Assembly: GCA_944325185.1 (NCBI GenBank)
Contig: CALUZA010000001.1
Location: forward strand, 1-64,000
DNA length: 64,000 nt
Source: Candidatus Gastranaerophilales bacterium
GTDB lineage: Bacteria; Cyanobacteriota; Vampirovibrionia; Gastranaerophilales; Gastranaerophilaceae
Reading direction: 5' to 3'
The notes under the pieces are model-generated. The model saw only the letters and a list, made by a program, of their open reading frames with translations, did not search any database and was not told the DNA's origin. The position numbers and the translations under genes were made by a program. Position 1 is the stretch's first letter. Each line of letters begins with the position of its first letter. Positions 32,870 to 41,575 of the stretch are shown one piece after another.

Positions 32870-34848
32870 ATATATTTTTCAGCTTGTTCTAATGCTCTAT
32901 CGGCGTTTGTCATCATTTGATTGTATTCTTGAGCTTGAATATCGCTTAACCCGCTTGATTTAACGGTAAATTGGCTTGATGGGATATATGTTGCCGTATC
33001 AACGCTAACTTCTGATTTTTCTTGATTTTCTATGTTTTCGGAAGTTGTTGTTTTGCTGTTATTTAATTTTGATGTGCTATTTCCTGCATTATTTGCGTAC
33101 GGATTGATATTATTGGTTGCTTGTGAGTTATTCAGGCTGTTTTTATTTTTATTTATAAGGTCTTTATTTGCTTCGCATACAACTCCGCTTGGTTTTATTT
33201 TTATTTCTTTGCCATCTAATATGTCTACAATTAATTTTGGGTTTTTTTGTATTTCTCTTAAAATTGCAGGATTGGATTGGATTTTTACAAGTGCATCTGG
33301 ATTTGCTTTGATTTTTTCTTCAAGTTCACCTTGCGTAATTCCAAGCTCAGGTATAATGGTATTTCTTTGTGCTTCAATTTGTTTTTCTCTTTCTGCCTGA
33401 GCGGCATCATAGGGTTTTCCAAAAATCTTATTTATAACTTTTTTTATAGGTTTAGAGAAGAATGGTGAAAATGCAAACATAACAAGGAAAAGTCTGATTG
33501 CGCCGCCACCAAATCTAAATATTATATTTTTAGTTCCTTCTTTTACAGTTCCATTCATTAATGTTTTATCAAGGCCCATTCCAAAGAATTTTCCGATTTG
33601 TTTTACTATTTTTGATTTAAAGTTAACATTCGGATCTACATTTTTTAAACTTGCAAGTCCATAGGTTGCAGCGTATGCAAGAGGTGTTGCAATTGCAATA
33701 CTTCCGATTGTTCCCATATAATCATCAGCTATTGTTGCAACTCTTTTTTCTTTTGGAGCATCTTGGACGTTGTTATATAAAGCCATGATGGAGCTGCACA
33801 AGAACACGCCCATACCGGATTTATCGTTTACGAAGTTTGTAATTGATTCTGTAGGAACTGTGATTGATTTTTGAACAAGTGAGCCAAGTTTTGTTGATGC
33901 CATTGAACCGTTGACAACGTTAAATTTGACAAGTGAATCACCAAGATTTCCTTTGCAGAAGCCTTTCCAGTTATTCTTAAATAGTTTTTTGCCGACAGAA
34001 TCGATTATATTAACAGGCCACCAAGAGCCTATAATGCTAAATAAGCCCTTATCTTTCATGGTAATGTCTTTAAATTCGCTTAAATTGCCTTCGCCTTTTT
34101 GTAGCTTTTTAAAGAATTCCATTAAATCATGTTTTGTTGTAATGCCATTATTTAATTTAATTCCTTCTGTTAATTTTTCGCAAAATTCTCTGTTTGTCTT
34201 AATTGCGCTTGTCTTACTGTCGTTTAGGTATGATAAAAGTTCGTTAAGATTGTTTTCTCCTACAAGCTTTTTAAGAGAAGCGGCTTTTTGTTCAGGAGTT
34301 TTTCCATTGAAAACGTTTTTTAATACATCAACGGGAGTCAAGCTGAATATGCCTCTAAAACCTTGTCCGTAGCCTCTTGTTAAATCGCATTTGGCTCTGG
34401 CCGGACGATTTTTTAAGGTATCCATTATATTGCTAATAGTTTTTGATTTTTTAAGAACGCTTACAACTTTATTTTTACCGTTTTGAAATGCTTCTGAAGC
34501 CTTTTGATACCATTTTTGATCTAATAAGAAATCGTCAACTTTAAGCCCTAATTCTGTCATATAATTTGAGCTTTTATTTCCTAAAGTTGCAAGTCCAATA
34601 ACTGTTGCAAATGTTGCTCCAAGTGAAATAAAGAATTTTTTTGGATCTTTGATTCCAATATTTTTTAAAATTCTTACAACAAAATTTTCTTTTACGTGTT
34701 CTTCTGCTTTTTCTTGAAATTCTGCAACGTCTTGTTTTAATTTTTCTTTATCAATAGCAGTAAAATTCTCTTGCGCCTCGAGTCTTTTTTTGACCTCGGG
34801 AGTTAGAGAATTTACTTGAGTATTATTTGTAAAATTAACAGTATTCAT
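32866..34848 (-). CDS. Large protein with internal hydrophobic segments, unknown function
   Basis: 660 residues. No signal peptide; Asn/Thr-rich N-terminus (MNTVNFTNNTQVNSLTPEV). Hydrophobic segments occur at ~80-100 (FFISLGATFATVIGLATLG), ~340-360 (MGVFLCSSIMALYNN), ~375-400 (MGTIGSIAIATPLAYAATYG) and ~445-465 (AIRLFLVMFAFSPFF). The C-terminal ~180 residues are charged and low-complexity, with a Glu/Gln/Asn-rich repeat-like stretch (ITQGELEEKIKANPDALVKI, NPAILREIQKNPKLIVDIL). I recognise no family; perhaps a lineage-specific membrane or secreted protein. A short peptide gene lies 42 bases upstream. Confidence 0.7.
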   Translation of the reverse strand: MNTVNFTNNTQVNSLTPEVKKRLEAQENFTAIDKEKLKQDVAEFQEKAEEHVKENFVVRILKNIGIKDPKKFFISLGATFATVIGLATLGNKSSNYMTELGLKVDDFLLDQKWYQKASEAFQNGKNKVVSVLKKSKTISNIMDTLKNRPARAKCDLTRGYGQGFRGIFSLTPVDVLKNVFNGKTPEQKAASLKKLVGENNLNELLSYLNDSKTSAIKTNREFCEKLTEGIKLNNGITTKHDLMEFFKKLQKGEGNLSEFKDITMKDKGLFSIIGSWWPVNIIDSVGKKLFKNNWKGFCKGNLGDSLVKFNVVNGSMASTKLGSLVQKSITVPTESITNFVNDKSGMGVFLCSSIMALYNNVQDAPKEKRVATIADDYMGTIGSIAIATPLAYAATYGLASLKNVDPNVNFKSKIVKQIGKFFGMGLDKTLMNGTVKEGTKNIIFRFGGGAIRLFLVMFAFSPFFSKPIKKVINKIFGKPYDAAQAEREKQIEAQRNTIIPELGITQGELEEKIKANPDALVKIQSNPAILREIQKNPKLIVDILDGKEIKIKPSGVVCEANKDLINKNKNSLNNSQATNNINPYANNAGNSTSKLNNSKTTTSENIENQEKSEVSVDTATYIPSSQFTVKSSGLSDIQAQEYNQMMTNADRALEQAEKYI

Positions 34849-34890
34849 AACTTAATAAAAACTTTTCAATTTATAAAGTTGCTAAAAAAA

Positions 34891-34965
34891 TTAAATTGTA
34901 CGATATTTTTTGTCATATTCGTTTACAATTGAAATAACATCCGTAATAAATCTGATAATTTTCAT
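34891..34965 (-). CDS. Candidate 24-residue amphipathic peptide
   Basis: 24 codons with a near-ideal ribosome site: AAAAGGAGAGAAA directly before the ATG at 34965. The peptide begins MKIIRFITDVISIVNEYDKK and ends YRTI. Hydrophobic residues recur every 3-4 positions, predicting one amphipathic helix with a basic tail, reminiscent of SpoVM-like membrane-binding peptides or phenol-soluble modulins. It precedes the 660-residue membrane protein gene (34848) in the same direction. It might instead be a leader peptide. Too short for usual gene finders. Confidence 0.5.
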   Translation of the reverse strand: MKIIRFITDVISIVNEYDKKYRTI

Positions 34966-35076
34966 TTTCTCTCCTTTTAAATACTCTTGATATATGATTA
35001 TGTATATATAAAGTATTTATTTAAGAAATAATTAATAATTATCAGATTTATTTTAACAAAATTTTACAAATCAAAA

Positions 35077-36261
35077 TTATATTTCAAGAAGGGCTTCGCT
35101 GAGGCGTTTTATACCTTCTTCGATTGTTTTTTCATCTGCATTTGTGTAATTTAAACGTAATGTATTAACGTCTTTTGTTGTATCAACATAGAAAGGATTT
35201 CCAGGAACAAAGGCAACATTTTTTGCAATCGCTTTGTCAAAAAGTTTTGCAGATGATTTTCCTTCAGGCAAGGTTACCCAGCTAAACATTCCACCTTTTG
35301 GAATTGTGAATTTAATATTTTCCGGAAAATATTTTTTCATAGCATTAACCATTGCACTTGCTTGAGTTTTGTATAATTTTTTTATTTTTTCAATATGTTT
35401 ATCTAAATCATTATTGTGCAAGTAATCTGATATTAAATATTGTCCGAATATATTTGAATGTAGGTCTGATGCTTGTTTTGCTGTTTCAAGCATTTTTATG
35501 ATTTCTTTGTCTGCTATGATATATCCTAAGCGCATTCCGGGGGTAACAATTTTTGAAAATGAACCTAAATATATGTTTTTATTTGTTTGATTTAAACCGA
35601 TATATGGAATTCTTTCGTCGTCTGTAAACCTTAATTCTCCATAAGGGTCATCTTGGATTAAAATCATATCCTCATTTTTTATAACTTCAAAAACTTTTTT
35701 TCTGTTTTCAGAAGTGTAAGTTAAACCTGTCGGATTTTGAAAGTTTGGAATTAAGTATGCAAGTTTTGGTTTATGGATTTCCATTGTTTTTTTAAGTTCA
35801 GCTATATCAAGTCCGTCGTCATTAAGTTTTGTTTGAACAAAATCTGCTTGATATAAGTGAAAAGCTTGCAAAAGACCCAAGTATGAAGGGCTTTCAACCA
35901 TAACTTTATCGTTTTCATTAACAAAAACTTTACCTATTAAGTCAAGTGCTTGTTGTGAACCTGTTGTGATTATTACGTTTTCAATAGTAATATTCATATT
36001 CCAAATTTTTTTATATCTTTCAACAATATATTCTCTAAGCGAATCCAGCCCAAGGGTTGTTGAATATTGATATATTTTTGCGCCGAATTTTTCGGCTATT
36101 CTGTTCATTGAAACTTTAAGTTCTTCCTGCGGAAAAGAAACAGGATTCGGTAGGCCGCCTGCAAATGAGATTATTTCAGGTCTTTGAGTTACCTTTAAAA
36201 TTTCTCTTATAAAAGATGACGGTGTGTTTTTAATTCTATTGGAAAAATATTTTTCAAACAT
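35077..36261 (-). CDS. PLP-dependent class I/II aminotransferase (2-aminoadipate/MocR-LysN type)
   Basis: 394 residues. Fold type I features: ISFAGGLPNPVSFP near the N-terminus, TTGSQQALDLIGKV (phosphate site), NFQNPTGLTYT, DDPYGELRF and the PLP lysine in GSFSKIVTPGMRLGYI (~235). No HTH domain, so it is the stand-alone enzyme. Members transaminate 2-aminoadipate, aromatic or branched-chain amino acids; the substrate cannot be told. AAGGAAG precedes the ATG. Confidence 0.9.
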   Translation of the reverse strand: MFEKYFSNRIKNTPSSFIREILKVTQRPEIISFAGGLPNPVSFPQEELKVSMNRIAEKFGAKIYQYSTTLGLDSLREYIVERYKKIWNMNITIENVIITTGSQQALDLIGKVFVNENDKVMVESPSYLGLLQAFHLYQADFVQTKLNDDGLDIAELKKTMEIHKPKLAYLIPNFQNPTGLTYTSENRKKVFEVIKNEDMILIQDDPYGELRFTDDERIPYIGLNQTNKNIYLGSFSKIVTPGMRLGYIIADKEIIKMLETAKQASDLHSNIFGQYLISDYLHNNDLDKHIEKIKKLYKTQASAMVNAMKKYFPENIKFTIPKGGMFSWVTLPEGKSSAKLFDKAIAKNVAFVPGNPFYVDTTKDVNTLRLNYTNADEKTIEEGIKRLSEALLEI

Positions 36262-36327
36262 ATTTACTTCCTTCTTGTCCTTCGGCTTATAAATATTACA
36301 ACAAAAACCTTTGTTTGTCTTGAAATG

Positions 36328-37935
36328 TTAATTTTTTTCAAATTTTGAAAAACAAAAACCAAGAATAATTGGAACTATAAGATAATTTTGATAAATATAT
36401 CTTAATAGGCTTATTGGCCCGAATAGTATTGTTAAAAACAAAAAAGGAATAATAATTAAAGGTAAAATTAAATTATATTGTTTTTTAAAAAATAATATAA
36501 AAAAACCGCTAAAAATAACCCAAAAATTTATTCCCATTGCAAATAAAACAAAACTTATCGGATTTTTTTCGAAAGAATTTGACAGAAATATTGAGTCATA
36601 GAATTTTCTTAAACTTGGAATAAAGCTGTAAGAATAAATAGGAACTCCAAAAATATTTTCCCAGCGATTGTATGTTAAAAGGAAAAAATGCTCGGCAATT
36701 GTTTTGTATTTTGCAAGGGGGTAATAGTATCCGTAAGTTTGCAAAAAGAAGGCATTTATGTAATCTTTCGGATATAAAATTGCCCATTTTAAATAAAGTG
36801 CGATAAAAAGAGTCGGATTTTTTTTAATTGAATTTTCAATAAAATCACTATGCAGCATTTCGGTATCTATTTTTATTGTATCGACATTATAAGGAAAATA
36901 TGCCAGTTCTTTTTCTTTTGAAACAATTAATCTGAAAGCTTTTTTATCAGTTTCGGATAAACTTTTATCTTGATATTTTCTTACTCTTGCTGTTTGTTGG
37001 AGTGGAATTGCAATGGATGAGGCTATTGGTGCGGGTTTTATATTAAATGATTTTTTAATTAAACCAAAAGAAAAGTAAAAAAGAATGGGAATTAAAAAGC
37101 AAATAAATGCTTTTTTATATTTACGTAAAGAAAATAAAATAAAAGGTAAGGTTAAAATATATGCTATAAAGCCATTATGCCTAAATAAAAACATAAAACA
37201 AATGGCAAATATTATTTTTATAATATTAAATTTATTTTTCAAAAAGTTTTCTTTATCTTGAAAAAGTTCAATTAAAAAAAGCACATAAAGAAGAACAAAG
37301 CCGGAAAATAGTGTGTCTTTTGTTGAAATAAGGCAAAACATTTGATTAATCGGATGGATAGCAAAAAATAATAACGAAAGAAAAAGAATTATTTTATTCA
37401 TTTTTAATTTTGACATTAAAAAAATACAATAAGAAAAAATTGACGTCATTATAAGAGTTTGAACAATAGTAAATATAAAAATCGGTATTGTTGCAGAATT
37501 AAGAAATAGCCCAAAAATTAAGACTAATAAAATTAAAAAGTTGTGAAATATGGGGTTAATTTCTATGTAGTCATGATTTATAAAAAAGTTTGCCTGATAT
37601 ATGACATCATATGTAAATAATCCTGGAAAATATGCAAGAAAAGTCGGTATATAACAAATTAAAATAAAACTCCAAATTCTAAAAAAACATTTTTTGTTTG
37701 GTTGAAATAAAAAATTATCTATGAGATTTGGAATTTTTGTATTTATTTTATTCTCTATTTTTGGTAAAAATTTTAAAAATAAAAAACTTATAACAAAGCT
37801 TAAAATAAAAGAAATCGTAAATATTTTTAAATCGAATTGAAAGATATCTGCAAATTTTTCAAGAGAATATCCGAATGCAAATATCGAGGCAAAAAATGCT
37901 GAATATAAAAATGAGAAATTAAATATCCTTTTCAT
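36328..37935 (-). CDS. Polytopic membrane protein, DUF6020-like / GT-C-type glycosyltransferase candidate
   Basis: 535 residues with a dozen or so membrane helices. The large loop after the first helices contains FLAYFPGLFTYDVIYQANFF and HDYIEINPIFHNFLI, resembling DUF6020-type proteins, which are thought to be GT-C glycosyltransferases using polyprenyl-phosphate sugars. It overlaps the upstream glycosyltransferase gene by 17 bases; that enzyme could supply the lipid-linked sugar. Function inferred. Confidence 0.7.
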   Translation of the reverse strand: MKRIFNFSFLYSAFFASIFAFGYSLEKFADIFQFDLKIFTISFILSFVISFLFLKFLPKIENKINTKIPNLIDNFLFQPNKKCFFRIWSFILICYIPTFLAYFPGLFTYDVIYQANFFINHDYIEINPIFHNFLILLVLIFGLFLNSATIPIFIFTIVQTLIMTSIFSYCIFLMSKLKMNKIILFLSLLFFAIHPINQMFCLISTKDTLFSGFVLLYVLFLIELFQDKENFLKNKFNIIKIIFAICFMFLFRHNGFIAYILTLPFILFSLRKYKKAFICFLIPILFYFSFGLIKKSFNIKPAPIASSIAIPLQQTARVRKYQDKSLSETDKKAFRLIVSKEKELAYFPYNVDTIKIDTEMLHSDFIENSIKKNPTLFIALYLKWAILYPKDYINAFFLQTYGYYYPLAKYKTIAEHFFLLTYNRWENIFGVPIYSYSFIPSLRKFYDSIFLSNSFEKNPISFVLFAMGINFWVIFSGFFILFFKKQYNLILPLIIIPFLFLTILFGPISLLRYIYQNYLIVPIILGFCFSKFEKN

Positions 37936-38629
37936 TTCTTAAACCTTTAAAGTATAAAATTGTTCTTAAAACCCTAAAGCCGTCTATATATGTGTTTAAT
38001 TTAGATTTGCTGCCTTCGGGTCTGTTTTTAATTTTGATTGGAATTTCTTTTATTTTGAAATTATTTTTAATTGCAAATATTGAAATTTCTGTTTCAATTT
38101 CAAATCCTTTTGTCATAATTTTTAAGTTTTCTTTTAATTTGTTATCAAAAATTCTATAACCGCTCATAATATCGTTTAAATTTGCATTAAAAAATAAATT
38201 TACAAGCTTTGTGACAAGCTTATTTCCAAAAGAATGGAAAAGTCTTTCGTTTTTTTCTTGAAAATTGCCCGATAATCTGTCTCCTACAACCATATTAAAT
38301 TTATTTGTTTTAATTAATTCAATCATCTCGACGCTTTTTTCAACAGGATAAGTATCATCTCCGTCAATTAAAATGTAGTAATCTGCTTGAATTTCTTCAA
38401 ACATTTGCTTAATAACGTTACCTTTTCCTCTTTTTTGAACGTACTTATATATGATTTTTGTGTTTTTGAAATTTTTTATGAGTTTAGCGGAATTATCATT
38501 TGATGCATTATCATAAACATAAATTTTAAAATTATAATTGTTTAAAGTTCTTAAAAAGTCGGAAATAACTTTTTTTATTGTTTTTTCCTCGTTAAAGCAA
38601 GGTATTAAAACCGCAATTTCACACTCCAT
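37919..38629 (-). CDS. Family 2 glycosyltransferase, polyprenyl-phosphate sugar synthase type
   Basis: 236 residues from the ATG at 38629. GT-A fold: AVLIPCFNEEKTIKKVI, DNASNDNSA and the DGDDTYP (DxD) metal site, then NDIMSGYRIFDNKL, as in dolichol-phosphate mannose synthase-like enzymes. No membrane helices. Probably loads a sugar onto undecaprenyl phosphate for the GT-C-like protein encoded next. An upstream in-frame TTG (38647) overlaps the -10 box and is rejected; the mRNA is probably leaderless. Confidence 0.88.
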   Translation of the reverse strand: MECEIAVLIPCFNEEKTIKKVISDFLRTLNNYNFKIYVYDNASNDNSAKLIKNFKNTKIIYKYVQKRGKGNVIKQMFEEIQADYYILIDGDDTYPVEKSVEMIELIKTNKFNMVVGDRLSGNFQEKNERLFHSFGNKLVTKLVNLFFNANLNDIMSGYRIFDNKLKENLKIMTKGFEIETEISIFAIKNNFKIKEIPIKIKNRPEGSKSKLNTYIDGFRVLRTILYFKGLRNEKDI

Positions 38630-38635
38630 TTGCAA

Positions 38636-38644
38636 ATTATAGCA
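38636..38644 (-). promoter_or_regulatory. Extended -10 of the glycosyltransferase gene, leaderless
   Basis: Minus strand TGC-TATAAT, then TTTGCAA's last six bases before the ATG at 38629 (TTGCAA spacer). The -10 matches consensus fully. Confidence 0.65.
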
Positions 38645-38653
38645 CAATAAAAT

Positions 38654-38659
38654 TATAAT
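38654..38659 (+). promoter_or_regulatory. -10 of the methyltransferase gene, leaderless
   Basis: TATAAT (38654-38659), six bases, ATG at 38666. Together with the minus-strand promoter it packs two divergent leaderless starts into 36 bases. Confidence 0.55.
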
Positions 38660-38665
38660 TAAAAT

Positions 38666-39358
38666 ATGGAATATAATGCAAAAGATAATCTTGAAATAAT
38701 GAAATTTGCAAAAAACTACAATGCTTTTCTTGTAAATTTGATTTTAAAATACATTAAAAAAAATTCTTTTAATAAAATTCTTGATTTTGGTTGTTCTGAC
38801 GGATATTTTATAGAAATTTTAAAGAAAAATATAAAATCCGAAATAGCAGGTATTGATTGTGATGAAAGTCAGATTAATATATGTAAAAGCAAAAATATTG
38901 TTGCATTCACTAGCTTGGATGAAACAAAAGAAAAGTTTGATTTTATCTATTCTCTTAATACTTTGGAACATATTTTTGATGACATTAAGACATTAAAACA
39001 AATTAATTTGCATCTTTATGATAATGGCAAACTTTTTTTGTATTTGCCTGCTTTTAATTGGCTTTTTTCTTCAATGGATAAAAAAACAGGGCACTATAGA
39101 AGATATGATAAGCATGATATAAAGAAAAAACTTGAAAATTCCGGATTTTCTATAGAGAAAATAAAATATTGTGATTTTTTAGGGGTTATTATTACCTTGA
39201 TTTATATTTTGAAAGATAAAATAAGAGATAATAAAGGTGATATAAATAAATTTCAAATTAAAGTTTACGATATAATTTTTTTATTTAGCAGATTTTTAGA
39301 TATCTTTTTTTCGGATTTTCTTGGAAAAAACCTCATTGTTGTTGCTTCTAAAAAATAA
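38666..39358 (+). CDS. Class I SAM-dependent methyltransferase
   Basis: 230 residues. Motif I ILDFGCSDGYFIEIL (~38-52), acidic GIDCDESQ, and post-motif SLNTLEHIFDDIKTL followed by KLFLYLPAFNWLFS place it in the Methyltransf_11/23 group. GHYRRYDKHDI is typical of enzymes near glycan and lipid genes. C-terminal hydrophobic segments (~165-180 and ~205-220) suggest membrane association. Divergent from a lipid-sugar glycosyltransferase; the substrate is unknown. Confidence 0.85.
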   Translation: MEYNAKDNLEIMKFAKNYNAFLVNLILKYIKKNSFNKILDFGCSDGYFIEILKKNIKSEIAGIDCDESQINICKSKNIVAFTSLDETKEKFDFIYSLNTLEHIFDDIKTLKQINLHLYDNGKLFLYLPAFNWLFSSMDKKTGHYRRYDKHDIKKKLENSGFSIEKIKYCDFLGVIITLIYILKDKIRDNKGDINKFQIKVYDIIFLFSRFLDIFFSDFLGKNLIVVASKK

Positions 39359-39370
39359 TAGTGCTAGTAT
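39342..39370 (+). promoter_or_regulatory. Promoter of the second DHA2 transporter gene
   Basis: TTGCTT (39342-39347), 17-base spacer, TAGTAT (39365-39370) with TGC before it (extended -10). Start near 39377; GGTGAG precedes the ATG at 39405. Confidence 0.5.
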
Positions 39371-39404
39371 TTTAATCTGGAAGCATTGATAAAATGGGTG
39401 AGAT

Positions 39405-40814
39405 ATGTTTAGCCAAGAGACAACAAAGTTAAAATGGATAATTTTCACTGTTAGCGCAATCGGCGGTTTTTTAGCTATGATGGATTCAAATACAGTTAAT
39501 GTTGCTTTGTATGAGATAGCTAATGATTTTAATATTAATATAAATGCGGCTCAATGGGCAGTAACTGCGTATATACTGATTTTATCAACTTTTTTGACTC
39601 TTTTTGGTAAGCTCAACGACTTAGTTTCAAGAAGCAATTTATATGCACTTGGTTATCTTGTATTCGCTTTGGGTGCTTTTTTGAATACTTTTTCAATTAA
39701 TTTGCCGACTTTAATTTTATCAAGAATGATTCAGGCAACGGGCGCAAGTATATTGTTGTCAAATAATTACGCTATCATTTCTTCTATTTTTAAAGGCAAC
39801 GAAAGAGCAAAAGCACTTGGTTTTTCAACTGCGCTAATGGCTTTGGCGGGGATGTCGGGTCCTGTTGTGGGCGGTTTTTTGATGCATTATTTTAATTGGC
39901 GTTCGATATTTGTACCAAGTATAATAATCGGTTTAATCGGGGCGTATTATTCAAAAAAATATATTCCGGAGATTGTTCATAAATCAGAATTTAAATTTGA
40001 TTATTTTGGAATGGTTTATATGTTGATTGCTATATTATCAATGTTAATGGTGATTTCAAAAGGACATGACTGGGGTTGGACATCTCATAGAATATTGATT
40101 TTTGCAGTTTTATTCATAGTTTTTGCAATAATATTTTATATTCAAGAAAAAAGAATATCATACCCAGTTGTTAATTTTGAATTATTTAAATCAAAAGTAT
40201 TTACATACGGTAATTTGGCGCTTTTAATAGCTTATTTTGCGCTTTTTACAAATGCACTTTTGTTTCCTTTTTATACTCAAAAGGTTTTAAATCAAAGCCC
40301 CGTTATGACGGCTGTTTTAATATTGCCTTTTTCTTTTATGTTTATGATTATGGCACTTTTGAACGGTAAATTAACTAAAAAAATGCATAGTTCAATTTTA
40401 ATGACTACGGGAACAATTTTGATAGTTTTAGGATATATTTTATTTACAACAGTCGGTGATAAGTTAACATATTGGAATATTATATTCGCTCAGGCTTTAA
40501 TTGGGGCAGGTTCAGGCTGTTATCAACCAAGTGTTAATGCTTTAATTGTTTCTTCTGCGCCAATCGGGAAAATGGGAATAGCGTCAGGAATTTTGGCTAT
40601 GTTTCGAAATGTTGGCATGTTGCTTGGTATAACTATATCAGTGAGTATTTTTGATTTTTCAAAAAATGTGGCTTTAAAAAATGGTTTGACTGAAACTTCT
40701 GCTTTTGTTCAAGGATATCATAGCGCCATATATTGGGCGATATTTTTTGGAATTATATGCACCGTACTTTCTTACATGTCACACAAAGCATATAAAAATG
40801 AAAAAGTTAATTAA
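39405..40814 (+). CDS. DHA2-family MFS multidrug transporter
   Basis: 469 residues, about 14 membrane helices. Motifs MMDSNTVNVALYEIANDF (D1), GKLNDLVSRSNLYALGY (A) and SGPVVGGFLMHYFNWRSIF (C). Related to the EmrB-like protein at 28379-29935 but shorter and without an adjacent HlyD partner, so probably a stand-alone drug or solute exporter. Confidence 0.9.
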   Translation: MFSQETTKLKWIIFTVSAIGGFLAMMDSNTVNVALYEIANDFNININAAQWAVTAYILILSTFLTLFGKLNDLVSRSNLYALGYLVFALGAFLNTFSINLPTLILSRMIQATGASILLSNNYAIISSIFKGNERAKALGFSTALMALAGMSGPVVGGFLMHYFNWRSIFVPSIIIGLIGAYYSKKYIPEIVHKSEFKFDYFGMVYMLIAILSMLMVISKGHDWGWTSHRILIFAVLFIVFAIIFYIQEKRISYPVVNFELFKSKVFTYGNLALLIAYFALFTNALLFPFYTQKVLNQSPVMTAVLILPFSFMFMIMALLNGKLTKKMHSSILMTTGTILIVLGYILFTTVGDKLTYWNIIFAQALIGAGSGCYQPSVNALIVSSAPIGKMGIASGILAMFRNVGMLLGITISVSIFDFSKNVALKNGLTETSAFVQGYHSAIYWAIFFGIICTVLSYMSHKAYKNEKVN

Positions 40815-40824
40815 AATTATCAAT

Positions 40825-40853
40825 TTGCATTATTTGATTTATGATAGTAGAAT
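40825..40853 (+). promoter_or_regulatory. Sigma70-type promoter of the sigma-factor gene
   Basis: TTGCAT (40825-40830), 17-base spacer, TAGAAT (40848-40853). Start near 40860, about 28 bases before the TTG start. Confidence 0.55.
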
Positions 40854-40887
40854 TTAATTATAGAGATAGTATAGACGGTAGCAAAAG

Positions 40888-41553
40888 TTGCAAGCTAAAT
40901 TAAAAGACTATATCGATATAATTCAAAAAGTTGCAAGGGTAGAATACAAAAGAATTCCAAGTCATATGCTTGATTGTGAGGAGCTTGTTTCGATTGGAAT
41001 TATTGCTCTTCAAGCTTTGTTTAAAAATAAAACCGAAGAGCAGCTTAAAAATTATAACTCTTCATATATAGCGACCGCTGTTCGTTGGGCAATAAGAAAC
41101 GAACTTAGAAATCGTTATAAATGGTATACCCTAAAACACAAAAAAGAAGATGGCGACATAGAAACAGCGGAAGAATATTCAGATAATCAATCTACACTTG
41201 ATGTATCTCCTGCAAAGGTTAGAGAAGCGGTGTATGAAACAATTTTATCAATAGATTCTATCATGGCGGCAAGTTCGGATAATGAATCTCCTTTTGATTT
41301 TATAAAAGATACTTCTGCAACGCCTGATGAAAAAGCTGAAATTTCGGAATTAAGTAAACTTATAAAAGAGGCAATTTCAAAGTTACCTCAAAAAGATAGA
41401 ACCATTGTTGAATATAGGTTTTACCGTAATATGCAGGTTAAGCAAATTGCTGCAATGGTGGGATTATCAAGTTCTCGTATTACAAGAATAGTGCAGGCAT
41501 CTTTAAATCACGTTCGTGAATATCTGCAAAAACGAGGACTTACAAGTTATTGA
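40888..41553 (+). CDS. Sigma-70 family RNA polymerase sigma factor, FliA/WhiG-like
   Basis: 221 residues from a TTG start. Region 2: VARVEYKRIPSHMLDCEELVSIGIIALQAL and the core-binding/-10 recognition stretch YIATAVRWAIRNELRNRYKW. Region 4 HTH: MQVKQIAAMVGLSSSRITRI near the C-terminus. The KRIPSHMLDCEEL wording is close to FliA/sigma28 (RLPSHVELDDL), which in many bacteria drives late flagellar genes; fliD lies at 53330. A general-stress-type sigma factor is the alternative. Start weakly supported. Confidence 0.8.
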   Translation: MQAKLKDYIDIIQKVARVEYKRIPSHMLDCEELVSIGIIALQALFKNKTEEQLKNYNSSYIATAVRWAIRNELRNRYKWYTLKHKKEDGDIETAEEYSDNQSTLDVSPAKVREAVYETILSIDSIMAASSDNESPFDFIKDTSATPDEKAEISELSKLIKEAISKLPQKDRTIVEYRFYRNMQVKQIAAMVGLSSSRITRIVQASLNHVREYLQKRGLTSY

Positions 41554-41575
41554 TTTAAAAGTTAAGGAGAGGATA

